A stretch of DNA of 64,000 nt from contig JAUIRK010001049.1 in assembly GCA_030549495.1 (NCBI GenBank), positions 124,001 to 188,000 on the forward strand. The letters run 5' to 3'. The notes beneath the pieces are model-generated. The model worked only from the letters and a program-made list of their open reading frames with translations. It ran no database searches and was not told where the DNA came from. The stretch comes from Nectonema munidae (taxonomy: Eukaryota > Nematomorpha > Nectonematoida > Nectonematidae). Positions 24,259 to 36,012 of this stretch are shown in pieces. The number at the start of each line of letters is the position of its first letter. Position 1 is the stretch's first letter. The position numbers were made by a program, and so were the translations under genes.

Positions 24259-26525
24259 TTCTAATCATGCGCACTGCACACTATCTGTATTTTATTCCAG
24301 CTAATGTGATTATTTTTACTTCATATTTATTTTATGAATATCCTATATGATGTATTTCTATTTCATTGATGTAATATGGGTTTTATTCATATCAGCGGCT
24401 TGTAGGCCTTTTGAATTTTTTCCCAACTATAAATATGCAATATCTTTCTTTTTAAATTCCTTATTAAATTCTTTTTTTTATATGTTTAGTGGTGTATTCC
24501 AATTTTATTTAGGTTACTTTCTTTTTTTTCGAAAATAGCGCCTAAGCAAATTTTTAATGCTTAAATATTTTTGAGTAATATTCTTTAAATAACACAAATT
24601 AGTTCTTGTAATTGTATTTTTAAAACTGATAATCATTTGTAATATTTTTCAAAATATTTTAATTTAGTTTTTAAAATTGTTTTTTATTCCATAATTTTTG
24701 TTATTATGAAACATATTGAGAAAGAAATACCTAATTATGCGAAAAGTTTGTAATTTTAGACCGATTACCCACTGTATTTTAATATTCTTAGTCTGGTGCT
24801 GACTATTATGGAAGATATTAACAAAGCTATCGACGCGGCTAAATTGAAGAGTTTTTTCGAATAGAGTTAGTACGGAAAACTTAGCTAATATCATAATATT
24901 CTTTCTTGATAAGCTAAATTCCAGTTATGACATTAAACATAACTCACTTAAAAATATAAAAGAGAAAATTATGTAAAAGAGGAAATTATATTAAAGAAAA
25001 TACAAATAATCATAACAAAGAAACTTGCTTAGAAGCATTAAATACAGAAGCAACTAACAAGATTATAATAAAAAATTAAGAATTTGACTTTAAAAGATCT
25101 TTATTGGTGAAAACTTCATCAATCAATGGGCAAATAAATAAAAGTAATGAGGCTAGAAAATTAATAAAAGATGAAATTGAAATCATAAAATCAAATATCA
25201 GATTTTAGAGGATAGTTTTAGAAGATATTTTAGTTAAAAATATTCATGCAAATATATCATTATTGTGATTCTCAGTCAAACATTCCTAAACATTTTTATC
25301 GACTGCATTACAAAGCAATCCCTTTCAACACATATATAAAACATTTATTATCTCTACCTTTCTTTGCTTTTATTAATAATAAAGTAAGTTATATTAAATC
25401 AAATTACGAAAATAACCAGTTTTTGGAAACATGTATCTTAACGTTTTCACTTTTAATTTGTTAATCAATTTTTATATAAGTTAAAATAGATTTTGATTGT
25501 TATTTAACAACAAACATGTGTACAATAAATTTCTTCTTAAAAAAATTTCTTATGTGTGAAGTATTGTGCCAGAAAATAAGAAGTGGCTATTATTATGTAG
25601 ATAATATATTTTACATTTATTTAAAGCTTATAATAAAGAGTTTTAGTTTTCTTTAGAGTTTTTAAATCATACATCTTCAGCCGCTCAGAATTAGTATTTA
25701 TATGACATTATTCGAAGTCCCATCCTATTGAATAAGGAGTTCCACATAGATCTATCTTTGCACTACTTCTTTTCTCAATTTTTATAAATGATGTCACTAA
25801 AGTATTATAACATTGATAATCCCTTATTTATCTTTTGAAAGTTTAGGTTAACTGAAATTTTTATAGGAATTTAATTGTACAATATTGGTAGAATCATATC
25901 GCTTCAAATTTTGTGACTTTTCCTAAAATCGCTAGCGGCATCTTTTGATACCATTTTCATGGTAGTTGAATGACACTTGTCCAAAACTTAGAGTCTATAT
26001 TATATACTACCTTAAAAAAGGCATATTGTGTGTACTTGTCCCCATATTAGTCAAAGATTTTTTTAATGATATGAACATCTACCTGTTTTGCAATATCGCA
26101 CGCTCATCTAAAAAAAGGTAAAATATTTAAAGTAAATTCTGTTAAGTTTTAGAAAAAAAACTAAATGTTAAAAAAATTAGAAAAATTAAAGAAGCTTTTA
26201 ATAAATTATATATCACGTCCAATATAATTAGTGATTTTTTTCAAATGAAATTCTGACTTTTTTATTTATGTAATAATTTATAATTTGACTTTAGAACAAA
26301 TTTTCCTTTTGATAATCATTTTTATGAAATATGTTCAAAGATAATATATAGGAATTACTTGAAATGTTCAAAATGCAAGAAAGTTTATCATTTTTATTGC
26401 CAAGAACTTTTAATGATTGAAGGTTGTATTTTTGGAACAACCAATTTAAAAGTCTTCGTTTGAATCATATCCAAGGTTTTGATTCCTCGTTAAAAAATTA
26501 CAATTTTTTGATTCTCTGAACAATA
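24259..26525. other. AT-rich stretch with one dispersed repeat
   Basis: No exon was recognised. 25925-26020 (TTTTGATACCATTTTCATGG, then GTAGTTGAATGAC, then GTCTATATTAT) is a second copy of the sequence at 48108-48270, so it belongs to a dispersed repeat of unknown type. Confidence 0.5.
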
Positions 26526-26741
26526 TTGAAAGGATGCAATTACTTGTTAAAGAAAATATCTTTTTGCGTAAAGAAGTTTCTCCTTTGTGTATTAAATATA
26601 CATCGAAAAGATTATTTAGTACCTCTCGTTACAAAAGACGACGGCAGCTGCTTATTCAACGCTCTAATGTATACCCTTACATGTATAAAAAAGAAATTTT
26701 ATTTCGGCCCCACCTATAAGAAATTTTTGGATCTGCCACTG
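26526..26741 (+). pseudogene. OTU-protease-like fragment next to a hAT terminus
   Basis: The frame at 26526-26753 contains VTKDDGSCLFNAL, the Asp/Cys active-site signature of OTU cysteine proteases (DGxCLFxAL). Nothing further of the domain (the catalytic His region) follows. At 26706-26741 the sequence ends ATCTGCCACTG, which read inward is CAGTGGCAGATCCAAAAATT, a hAT-style end. The fragment may be cargo or leftover coding of a mobile element. Confidence 0.35.
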
Positions 26742-27954
26742 TATAAAAGATAAAACTTTTATACCTAATCATTTTGTACTATTAATTAGAAAGGAATGCT
26801 TATATTCGAATCATTATAAAAAAAATTTTTGATAAAAATATTCAAGGTTTTATGTCTTCACCTAGAATAATTAAAAATCTGAAAATTACTATCAAAATGT
26901 TCCAAAAAATATCACAAAAAAATATTTTTGTACTGGAAAAACTATATAACAACAAACTATTTTTTCATGACTCATGTGGAAGCTGGTAAAACATCTCATC
27001 AAAAGTGTACTATTTTTTGAAAAAAGATGATTCAATAGAATTTATTAGAAAAGCGAGGAATGGATCTTTTTATAAAATTCTGAAAGGTAAAAATAAAACA
27101 TTATTGTTAGATAATATAATATATTTACACAGTGTTATGTTTTTACAGAGCAAAATGGTAAAGAAAACAATTTATTGAAGAAAGGAAGAAAGAAGTGATG
27201 ATATATAAGAAAATCTGCACCTATTTATACTATCGACAAATTATCTTGTAAAATAGGTATGCAAATGAAGAGCCTTTCGCATAAAACAGTGTTTCACTGA
27301 AAGAATAGGAACCTATGTAAATATTTAATTATTTGCATAGGCCATTGTAGAGAAAGTGACTTTTAACATTGTTGTTGAGGGAATGTGAAAGACCCCCCCC
27401 CCCCAGCACTAATAGGGTTAATCTTTGTGTATACGAATATGTTGGCGAATTTCCAATAGAAAAAATTTCATCCCATGGGAATAATAAGATTCCTAGTTGC
27501 GAATATATAAGAACTGAACATAGTACTTTTGAATACATAAAATCTTGCTATCAAAAAAAAATACCCCCTAAAAAGATATATAATGAATCTTTGAAAAATG
27601 AAGATTTTATGTTACGGAATTCATCTATTATATATAATACAAAATATTCAATGAATAAAAATTCATCCTTAAATGACGAAAAAACTTTTGTGATGAAATA
27701 CATGAACTATTATCTTTTACATGAGAGAGAGGAATGAAAATATGGAGCAAAAATAAAATAAAACTTATACATTTTTAAAGAGAGAGGAATGAATATATGG
27801 AGCAACAAATATATCTGTAGGTTTATATGAATATTGATACAAAATAATAAAATAAAAGATTATACTCATAATCTTATTAATACAGTAAATGATGAATTTT
27901 TTTTAATAAAATCTAAAAAAAGGCCCCTATATTTACAGTCTTTTGTTGAATGCA
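26742..27954. other. AT-rich stretch with a possible TTAA terminus
   Basis: A 12-14-bp C run at about 27393 leads into CCAGCACTAATAGGGTTAA (ends 27421). The same words end in TTAA at about 48831-48849. This resembles a piggyBac-style terminus reading out at TTAA. A 122-codon open frame at 27369-27737 crosses it and has no recognisable domain. Confidence 0.3.
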
Positions 27955-28200
27955 TCATGATTAAACTTCACAAATTTTTTCCGTTTACAATTAATACATT
28001 TATCGGAATCTTTCTTTGACGAAATGGTATATGATTCAGATTTATGGCCTTCAGCGAAAAATTTATAGACGTTTCTTTGGTTCCTACAATATGAAGATGT
28101 ATGACCAAAACTTCAACAATTTGTGCAATGCTTGCATGAATAGAAATCAAAAATCTTGTAACAACACTACGATAAATACAAATTACTTCCATACTTTTTA
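27955..28200 (-). mobile_element. LINE ORF1 zinc-knuckle fragment (Jockey-like)
   Basis: The minus strand reads CTNC, then SFGHTSSYC, then EGHKSES, then CFNCK. This is the repeated CCHC spacing of Jockey-type ORF1 proteins (family pattern CxxCQxFGHTxxYC, then CxxCxxxH). One stop interrupts the first knuckle. It could derive from the same LINE family as 22627-24258, but nothing joins them. Confidence 0.5.
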
Positions 28201-28390
28201 TATCATTATATACGGAAAAACTACAAGTTTGTTATTCATCATTTAATTTCTTTAGGAAAAAGCTATTCTAAAAAGTTTTTTTTTCAAGTAATGGTTTTAT
28301 GTATTCATTTTTATTTATTGAGTCAAGTATCAATTCATCACTCAAATCCTAATCTAAATTCTTACTAGGAAGCCCAGGAAATTTGCCTAC

Positions 28391-29290
28391 TTAGAAAGCC
28401 CATGCCGGTCAATTGACCGGTTTAAAATTGTTTTAAGTTTTTCCCTTAAAATCCAAAGATTAAAAAACTTTTAAAAATATTTATTTATTTTTTTAAAATA
28501 TCCTGTGAAAATAATGCATAAAATAAAAAATTAAAATAACATAAAACTAAAAATATTAAATATTTTAATATTTATAAATTTTTAATATTTTTTTCAACTT
28601 TTTTTTATTCTTCTTTAAAATAAAATGGCGTGGCAGATGATTAATATTTCAAAGAAAAAAACTTTGCTTCCGATTGATACAGACTCAGAAGTTGACAGTT
28701 CTCAATCCGAAAATTCTTTTTTTCTTCAGAAAATATTTCAAGTTATAGTGAATCAAGTTTTGAAAGTGAAATATCTGTTGAAGAACCTATTCGCTCATTC
28801 GAAACATTCTTCGAAAGTAAAGATGGAACGAAGTGGAGTGTAAATCCATGTAGAAATATAACTAAAAGTTTAAGTAAAAATATTGTTTATCAAAGAGGTG
28901 GTCCAACAAAATTTATTTCTTCCAGAACTCAAGGATGTATTCAGAGAATTATTTGGAAAAAATAATATAAAATTAATTGTGCAAAAAACATTAAAAAAGG
29001 CTCAGCAGCACAATGACTTAAATTTTACTATTGATGAAGTTGAATTGAAAGCTTTTTTTGGCTTGTGTATTTTGAGAGGCATTTTGAAATGGAAAAACGA
29101 ACCATTATATACATTTTGGGAGGAAAAATATGGGAAGAAAATCTTTAGAGACTCTTTCAAAAAACAAGTTCAAAAACAGTCTTAGGTATATAAGATTTGA
29201 TGATCTTAGTACAAGAATTTGTAGAAAGCAATCAGACAAATTTGCTCCCATACGCGATTTATGGGAATCAGTCTAAATAGATTTAGATTT
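28391..29290 (+). mobile_element. piggyBac-like transposon, 5' part only
   Basis: A candidate left end TTAGAAAGCCCATG leads into a perfect 16-bp palindrome CCGGTCAATTGACCGG (28405-28420). A transposase start follows at 28625 (MAWQMINISKKKTLLPIDTD). Its N-terminal third is recognisable: DGTKWSVNP, then IDEVELKAFFGLCILRGILK, then LRYIRFDDLSTRICRKQSDK and FAPIRDLWES. These are spread over shifted frames. The catalytic DDD core is absent, as the copy stops at about 29290. Confidence 0.72.
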
Positions 29291-29339
29291 TTAATTTATC
29301 ATTCTAAATAGCAATTTTAACTTCATTTTACCATAAATA

Positions 29340-29480
29340 TTTTGGTTCACTATAGATACTGACCCAAAATGAACACTGAGAGAATTTTGGAAACAATACG
29401 ATATTCTTCAGTGCATCAAGAATCTTGCTACCGCTTGGGAGGCTGTTACGAAGAAATGTATGGAAAAAGTGTGTTAAACA
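29340..29480 (+). mobile_element. Tigger/pogo transposase C-terminal scrap
   Basis: The plus strand reads LREFWKQYDILQCIKNLATA then WEAVTKKCMEKVC. This is the segment after the catalytic core in pogo/Tigger/jerky-type DDE proteins (family: fWk-yni-dai-ni--AW--v). Nothing upstream or downstream in the family order is present. Confidence 0.5.
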
Positions 29481-31102
29481 CAAATAAAAAGTGTTTTTTT
29501 ATATGTTTCGATATATTAAACCGTAGTACAGTGTGATTGTATAATCAAATCTTAAAAAGTGATGTATAGAGAAATATTAAAAATAGTATAAACTTTAATG
29601 AAATAGTAACAGTTAAAAACTACAATTAATATACGTATAGGTAACTATATATAGTAGTAGGTATTAAGTAATCATCGAGTTAGGACTAAATCAACAGACG
29701 AAACAGTCATAGCGAGGATTATATCATTTTGTGGGAAGAAAGAAAAAAATATTTATTGAAAAAAAGAAGAAGAGATGGCAAAAAAAATATGCAAAGTATA
29801 AACTAATAAAAAATTATAAAGATCCAAATGCTAGGGCGAGTAGGATGCTTTATGTTGAAAAAACATATCATATAATTATTGGGAAATAATTATCACCAAT
29901 CGATTCAACGTACTTGAAATATTCAATTCTTTAGGCATATGACGCATTTCGCCGTCGTCGTTGTTATTATAAATGGCTAAAACTTAGTTTTTTCTTTATA
30001 GTGTTTTTTTGCATTTCTTAACTAGAAATAGCAGTAAGCAAAAGGCAAACGATAAGATGTAACATAAAAATATGCTTACATGAGTTTTTTATTAAATGTT
30101 CTTATTTTCATTTTGAATTTCACTATTCTCATTTTGAACTCCAAAAGGTTGACACAAATATTTTCAGAATTAAATTGAACATAAGCGATTTGTTGTGATG
30201 GATAAATTTAATTGAAATTAATGGAAAAAATATTTTGGCGTTATGTGAAAGGTTATTTAGCAAGAGGTGAAATGTTTTGAATTAACCACTAAAGGTTTTA
30301 TTAAAAATCAAATACACTAGTAAGCAAAAAATCATTCAGGTAGTATTTATTGTGAAATTTATATATGTTTGACATGATTGCTTTTCATAAATAAATGACA
30401 GCATCAGCTTCGCAATCAATTATCTAGTGATTAATTACTTTTATAAAATATCACTAATAAGGTTGTACTTTCAAATTTCTTAAATTTTAAAATTATTTTT
30501 CCTCCTTTTTGCTACTAAAGGAAATGAAGACACAAAAACAACTTTATCCAAGGCTGTTCCTGGTAAGAAAAGTGAAAACAGACGCAAAAGAACTCCTAAA
30601 AAAGTAAATACAATTCCACTTGTCAATTTTAATTTGGTTCAAAAGTGCGAAAAGCCGCATAAATTTAATAAGAATGTTAAAAAAGGAAATATTTGATAAA
30701 AAAAATATAGGGAGGCAGGCAATCTATATAAAAGAAAGCAATTGCGAAATATAACGATAGGAAATCATTGCTCTTTAATTGATAGAATTTCTCTTTCATC
30801 TTATTTTATGCTGGATGATAAGCTTTTTTACATCAAATTTTAACATGAAAAGCGTGCAGTTTTGAAGAATGAACAAAAGATAAATGAAGGAGTTTGCAGT
30901 AGAGAAATATTTTAGCCATGGACGCTCTATCCGTAGTTCTGGACACGATCCAGAAAAAAGAAGATACATCATTAAATAAAAAAATTTGACATTTATTTTG
31001 AATAAGCACATTGTATAGAAACTCTTTTAAATAAATCTTAGAAAGATTCAAATGCACAATCACAATATACAGGAATGCATGATGAGTTTGAATGTGAGTA
31101 AG
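29481..31102. other. AT-rich stretch, nothing recognised
   Basis: An open run at about 30520-30700 (KKSENRRKRTPKKVN) is lysine-rich but has no recognisable domain or splice partner. The region otherwise shows no exon or repeat copy. Confidence 0.4.
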
Positions 31103-34100
31103 CTACTTCCTATGCCTACTAACGATGGCTTTATTGAGTTGTTTGATTTCTTCTTTTTGGAGTTGACACTCTCCAGTTAATTGCGCTAACTATAAAATAA
31201 AAACAAACTTTGAAAGACAAAGTTCTTGCAAAAACTTTTGTTAGTGATGCGACGAATACAGAGTCGGTGGTTTTAAATGCTATAGGAACTTTATATCTCA
31301 TCTCTGATAACCCAAACCGATTCTCGTTGGTTTTGTTTATAACAAGTTTCCAAAACATGTTATAGGTCACATACATTTTATTGTATTACATCCTTAAATT
31401 CACATACAATTTATACAGGATTGACGTTCGTCTATTAAAACTATTAGAGTAAAAGCAAAATTATCTGAACTGCTAGTCTCTCCCCAACTAATATTCACGT
31501 AAATTTTATCTTCTCGGCGCATAAATAAATTATGAATAATGATCAGTTTATATCTCTGTGTATAAAAAGATGTAGGTAGATTGAAGAAGTAGCAAGTTTC
31601 AATACATCAATTTCGAGTTCGAAATGAAGAGGTCTATATCGAACATATTTTACCGACGATGTGTGAGAGCTATATAATAATAATCCATTGCTTCAATATG
31701 CAGAGAATAAGTAAGCCATGTTTATCACAGTGTCTCCCTCTTTGTAGTATTTTTGAGCAAACACATGTTGATGATCCACTAGATTTTCTCATCTTCTGTC
31801 ACAGTGATTCTATTTCTCTTTCTGTCTCCTCTGTTTTTCTCTTCCGCTTTCTCTGCTAAAACTCAATTATTCACTCAAGCTCTCTTCTTTCATTCAAGCC
31901 CTCTTCTCTTGTTAAGCTCTCCTCTCTCAAGTGACGTAGCTAGGCTGGAGGATGAGGGGCCGTGCCCACACTCCTATGTACCGCATGGTGCCCCCATGTA
32001 TCTTATGCGATATCAGTTTTTGAAAATTTCTCCAATGAAAGGATCAAGAAGGTATAAATAATGTTGCGCAAGTTTTTTGTTTTTAAATTTGTGCCTCTTC
32101 TATCAACTTTTTTTTTGGCTACACCACTGCTTCTGTCTAATTTGCATTTAGAGTTAAATTAAAATAGTTTTCAATCGCTACAATTTTATATCAATGAATA
32201 TTGTTAGACTCGCGTTAAGAATTTTTTTCAACAAGTCACTTAATCTTTATCACTACGTTTGCTACATTTTGTAACATTTGAAAACTTTAATTTTTTCAAG
32301 TCAAGAAATTTTTTCAATAGTTATTTGGGAATGAATATTTTGATTATCTATTCAGTTTAAAAGCAAAATTACTCTATTTGCTTAATATTTGAGCAGAGAT
32401 ATTTTTATAATGTTCGATTGTTAAATTTTATAAGTAACTGTACATAATCAAATCACTTTTTTTAAGAAAATTTGTTGATTATTATAATAAAAATATAATA
32501 TCCAAACAAAATGTTTCAGTTGTTAAAAATGTACTTGATCTATTTATGACAGCTGTCAGAATTTTATTTGTAGACAAATATTCAAAAAAAAACTCAATAA
32601 TTTTCTTTTCTCGTATACTTTGATTTATGTTAGTTTGGTCCTCGGACATTTCGCCCCATATTTTCATAAGACAGTTCGTCCCATGGAGAATTCGCCCCAT
32701 TATTTCCATAAGACAGTTCGTCCCATGGAGAATTCGCCCCATTATTTTCATAAGACAGTTCGTCCAATGGACAATTCGCCCCATTATTTTCATAAGACAT
32801 TTTGTTTGACAATTCGCCCCGTTATTTTCATAAGACATTTTGTCTCATGGACAATTCTAAAAAATTAAGAGATAAATTGATTAATTTGAAATAATTTAAT
32901 AGAGATAAAATAAACAAGAATATAAAATTTTTTAATAATTTTAGATATAATAAGCAAAGATGGGTGAAACTAATAGCCTATGAGACAATTTGTCAGGGGG
33001 GCAAATTGTCTATGGGGCAAAATGTCTGTCGACCGTTATTTAAATAATTTTTTAATTATAAGAGCTCCTACTTAAACGTTGGCTTTTGCTGTTTATAAAA
33101 ACTTGAAAATATCAAACTCTAATTCTTTATACCTCCTATTATTTTGAAATTATTCTGAGAACAGACGGTTCCATTTTAAAATAGTGAAAATTGCTTTATT
33201 AGTTTATTTTGTTTCCTTTCTCTCTTATATTAATTATGTAGCAAATTTTTCAATTTTGAGTAAAAGGTTAGGTGCAGCGGGTGTATTTTCATTGACCAGG
33301 CACTGATGTACCGCTTATGTCAAACTATGAACAAATTCGTATCGATGAGGAATCGAATCCAGAGGCTTCCGTCCTATGTCCATCATCTCAACCAGCCTGC
33401 CATGCCACCCATAGAGTATGCTGTAGGGGATACGTCAAATTAGTTTTCAAAAAACTTAAGTTATGCTCTAAATTTTTTTAGTTTTTGTTGAAGCTCTATA
33501 ACTTTTTCTGATAGACTTTTTTTCCTTAAAAGTTATTAAAGGCAAATCATTGCAAAATGTTAACAGTTATTTTACTTTTTGTAGCGTGTATCAATTTAGC
33601 TTTTAAACTATTTTTGAATGATGCTGAGTAAAATGAAATAATGCGATCTTAATTTTTTGTTTGCACAATTATAACTTCGTTTTATACCTTTGCCCCTGAA
33701 TCAATCACATTTTTTCATATAAACATCGCAGGGTGTCTAGTAGACTCTTTGCCTTTAGACTACATTCACTCATATAAAACTATCCAACCTTGAGTTATTT
33801 GTTTTCTCTATGAATCAGATATCCTTTCATCAATTCCTGTAATGTGCCTGGAAGACTACATCATTTTTCAAATGAAAAGCCTATTCCACCCCCTAACATT
33901 TTTGGATTTTTTTAAACTAGTGTATATTTGATGGTTGTAGGTAAAAATGCCTCTAGAAAAATGCCCCCAATTAAAAAGTAGGAAAAAATGCCCCCTAATT
34001 TATGATTTTAAGGATTTTTTTAAATTATATAAATATTTTTATTTGGTACCGTTATGAAAGGCTAAATTTCTAAAATTTCTTAATCTATAGGGTTTTTTCT

Positions 34101-35616
34101 TTATAAAGTTCTTTAAAACGTTAGCAAAGGTGCAGATTTGTGAGAATGTGTTCTTAAAATCAGTTAAAATACAAATTATATTTAGAAAGTGTTCTGAACA
34201 CAAAGTCCAAAAATATTTGCTGTTTTATAAAAAAAAATTTTGTATTTAAAAATTGTCGTATGCTGAGTTTTTTAGTTTACTTTGATTAAATTTTAAATGT
34301 TTTAGATGAAAAGTAAACTTTTTTTTTACAAAAAATCTTTATTTGACATATCTTTTTTAAAAATTTTAATTAATAATTTTTTGAAATTTTTTGTGTTGGG
34401 GCATTTTTTCTTAATTTTAAATTGGGGCACTTTTTTGAGGGTATTTTTTCTTACTTTTTAATTAGGGGCATTTTTTCCTACTTTTTAATTAGGGGCATTT
34501 TTTCCTACTTTTTAATTGGGAGCATTTTTTCTGCGCACCATATTCGATATGCAAGTTTAATTAAAATATTTTCGCTGGAAGTATAGTATTTAAATTCACC
34601 AATTTTGTAAAAAAAATATAAAGTAGTCTTATAAATTTAGGACTTTAGGTATGCGCTGAATACACTCTATTTTAAAGGATTGCTTGAATTTTGGTCTCCC
34701 GTGGTATTTCCAGACCACCAATTTTGAAAATTGCAAGAAAAAAATTCGCCCCCAATAATTTTGAGAATGTGCGCCCCTGCCATAGAGGGGTTGGTGAATG
34801 GCTAGAGTGAACAAAAAAATAATATACATGTTGAAGTTAGCAGTGAAATGCACTGTAATAAATAATCTTCTCACTAAAACCAGGACAATGCTTATCAACC
34901 CTTATTATTATCATCATCTCTACTACAACAATTTACAAAACGATCAAATTGATTTTACGTTTTAATTACAATTTATTGAAAACCAATATGAACGAGAAAA
35001 AACCTTTCATTTACAAAATCTATGCTTCTCACTTTAATTCGTGAGATTTTGGAATATCTGCTGTAAACGATACCCTCCCCCGACAATAAATTTGGAAAAG
35101 ATTTTATATATCAATAAATTTACAAATAATAAATTGAGAACATTAAGACTTAACTTCAGATGTTAGTAATTCTGAAAAAATATGCAGTTGTGAGTTTGTG
35201 TATATGGTTTTAGGTATGAAATATTTTCTTTATTGATAATGCTAAGGAAAGAAGACTTACCATATCAGTTAGCAATTCTTCTTTGAATTTGAGGATAGCT
35301 ATCTCATTTTGAAGTTGAGAATCGGTTATGTGATTTAAGTCTTGTTGGTAATTTTTTTCACTTTTGTTTTCACCTAAATTATCCGCATTAAAGGGTTAGA
35401 TTAAGTTTCTGTAGTGGGAGTACTACCAGAAAGCAGCCATTTTGAATCCTTGTAAAGCAGCAGGTGTTCGCCAAGCTTCATCGCTACCGGTATAGGAGGC
35501 GCTGTCAAGTCATTCGCATAATTCAACAGATTGTGCAAATTCTTGTTCACGCACATCTTGCGTCTCACTGGAGGCGCATCTATCAAATTCCTATTCAAGG
35601 AAAAGGGCAGCGGCAT
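31103..35616 (-). CDS. CBY1: Chibby-like protein, complete three-coding-exon gene
   Basis: Chibby binds beta-catenin to restrain Wnt output and works at basal bodies in ciliated cells. Coding exons 35427-35616, 35261-35373 and 31103-31189 have phases that match exactly and give 129 aa (human 126). The order matches chibby: MPLPFSLNRNLIDAPPVRRK (human MPFFGNTFSPKKTPPRKS), NLHNLL, MKLGEHLLLYKDSKWLLSG (human MNLAGQSLKFENGQWI), then the leucine zipper LQNEIAILKFKEELLTDMLA ending SRHRK (human LLDMLSE ... SRKRK). Intron 1 is 53 nt and intron 2 is 4.07 kb, mostly a hAT copy. The start at 35616 is preferred on length. It follows an acceptor (CTTCTAG) and there is a GTAAGT donor at 35709, suggesting an 83-nt 5' UTR intron. 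An in-frame ATG at 35700 would instead give 157 aa with an extra N-terminus. Confidence 0.87.
31929..32129 (-). mobile_element. Nested hAT-like MITE inside the inverted hAT copy
   Basis: One end reads inward CAGTGGTGTAGCCAAAAA and the other CAAGTGACGTAGCTAGGCTG, the paired CAGTG/GTAGC style of hAT MITEs. About 200 bp, noncoding. The same insertion is at 37990-38190 in the other copy, so it predates their amplification. An imperfect 8-bp duplication is possible (GACAGAAG and GAGAGAGG in the other copy). Confidence 0.45.
32637..33034 (-). mobile_element. Nested MITE with internal 42-bp minisatellite (inverted copy)
   Basis: Counterpart of 37129-37493. The ends read inward GGTCGACAGACATTTTGCCC and GGTCCTCGGACATTTCGCCC. 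Inside, 32648-32850 is a tandem array of nearly five 42-bp units (CATAAGACAGTTCGTCCCAT ...). Since 42 is a multiple of three, several frames stay open through it (repeats of HKTVRPMENSPHYF). These are not genes. Confidence 0.7.
33270..33440 (-). mobile_element. Diverged tRNA-derived SINE nested in the inverted hAT copy
   Basis: Reverse complement reads a B-box-like GGATTCGATTCCTC, then CATAGTTTGACATAAGCGGT, then a GATG/AATGAAAATACA stretch. This is the head-body order of SINE family A in diverged form. The same insertion sits at 36735-36905 in the other hAT copy. Confidence 0.55.
33933..34539. mobile_element. Mutator-like MITE with 9-bp target duplication
   Basis: A 607-bp insertion into the inverted hAT copy is flanked by ATATTTGAT (33924-33932) and ATATTCGAT (34540-34548), a 9-bp duplication with one mismatch. 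The paired hAT copy lacks it and shows the unfilled site near 36235-36250. The ends are inverted and made of repeated AATTAAAAAGTAGGAAAAAA units next to TGCCCC. Length 9 for the duplication points to Mutator-type transposition. No coding capacity. Confidence 0.72.
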
Positions 35617-36012
35617 AGCAGCAGAACTAGAAGTAACAAGACGGAGTGCCTGCTTGTTGTGGAATCTTTTGCTAAATGCAGAACTAAATACAGACAACAT
35701 TGTACTTACTCTCCAAAAGGCTTCTTAGATTTCAGAAGTATTTATTTATCTTAACATTCAATGCATGTATCCTTCCTTCGCTATATAGATGCAACTTTTT
35801 TCCAACTTTACCCTATTTATTCTCGAACAAGGGCTAGAATATGAGTAAGTATTTTTAGTGCAATAAAAATATTTTAAAGATTGCTATGCAGTACGGATAA
35901 AATAATACTTGTCATATTTATATAAAAAATATTTTAAAGCAATTACCAAAAGTTATGACGCTTCTGTTGCTTTTAAAGTCAAAAAATCATGAAAAGAATT
36001 ATAAAATTAAAT
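34774..36012. other. Spacer between the two hAT copies, holding chibby exons 1 and 2
   Basis: 1.24 kb of unique sequence between the inverted hAT copies. It contains chibby coding exons 1-2, the candidate 5' UTR splice donor at 35709 and probably the promoter, between 35720 and 36004. No TATA box or initiator stands out in the AT-rich background. Confidence 0.55.

Larger units (their letters stand above)
31634..34773 (-). mobile_element. hAT element, inverted copy in chibby intron 2
   Basis: Reverse-orientation copy of the element at 36013-38639, homologous throughout. It keeps the terminus that reads inward CAGGGGCGCACATTCTCAAA, with its end at about 34773. The far end is lost: similarity stops at about 31634, at TATCGAACATATTTTAC. 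It carries a 607-bp insertion (33933-34539) that the other copy lacks. It has no transposase, so it is non-autonomous. It fills about three quarters of chibby intron 2 and lies in the transcribed strand's pre-mRNA. Confidence 0.82.

Noticed and set aside
31804-32061. 85-codon frame conserved in both hAT copies (31804-32061 and 38058-38318)
   Set aside because: It spans the border of a nested MITE and is low-complexity at its start. Conservation is explained by the recent hAT duplication, not by coding selection.
32482-32868. Overlapping open frames on both strands with repeated HKTVRPMENSPHYF-like peptides
   Set aside because: They are products of a 42-bp tandem repeat, whose length is a multiple of three. 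The same happens at 37273-37503.
35401-35700. A 99-codon minus-strand open frame read as a stand-alone gene with a mitochondrial-type leader
   Set aside because: Joining it to 35261-35373 and 31103-31189 in exact phase gives chibby. Its last eight codons are intron, and its first 28 probably lie in a 5' UTR intron.
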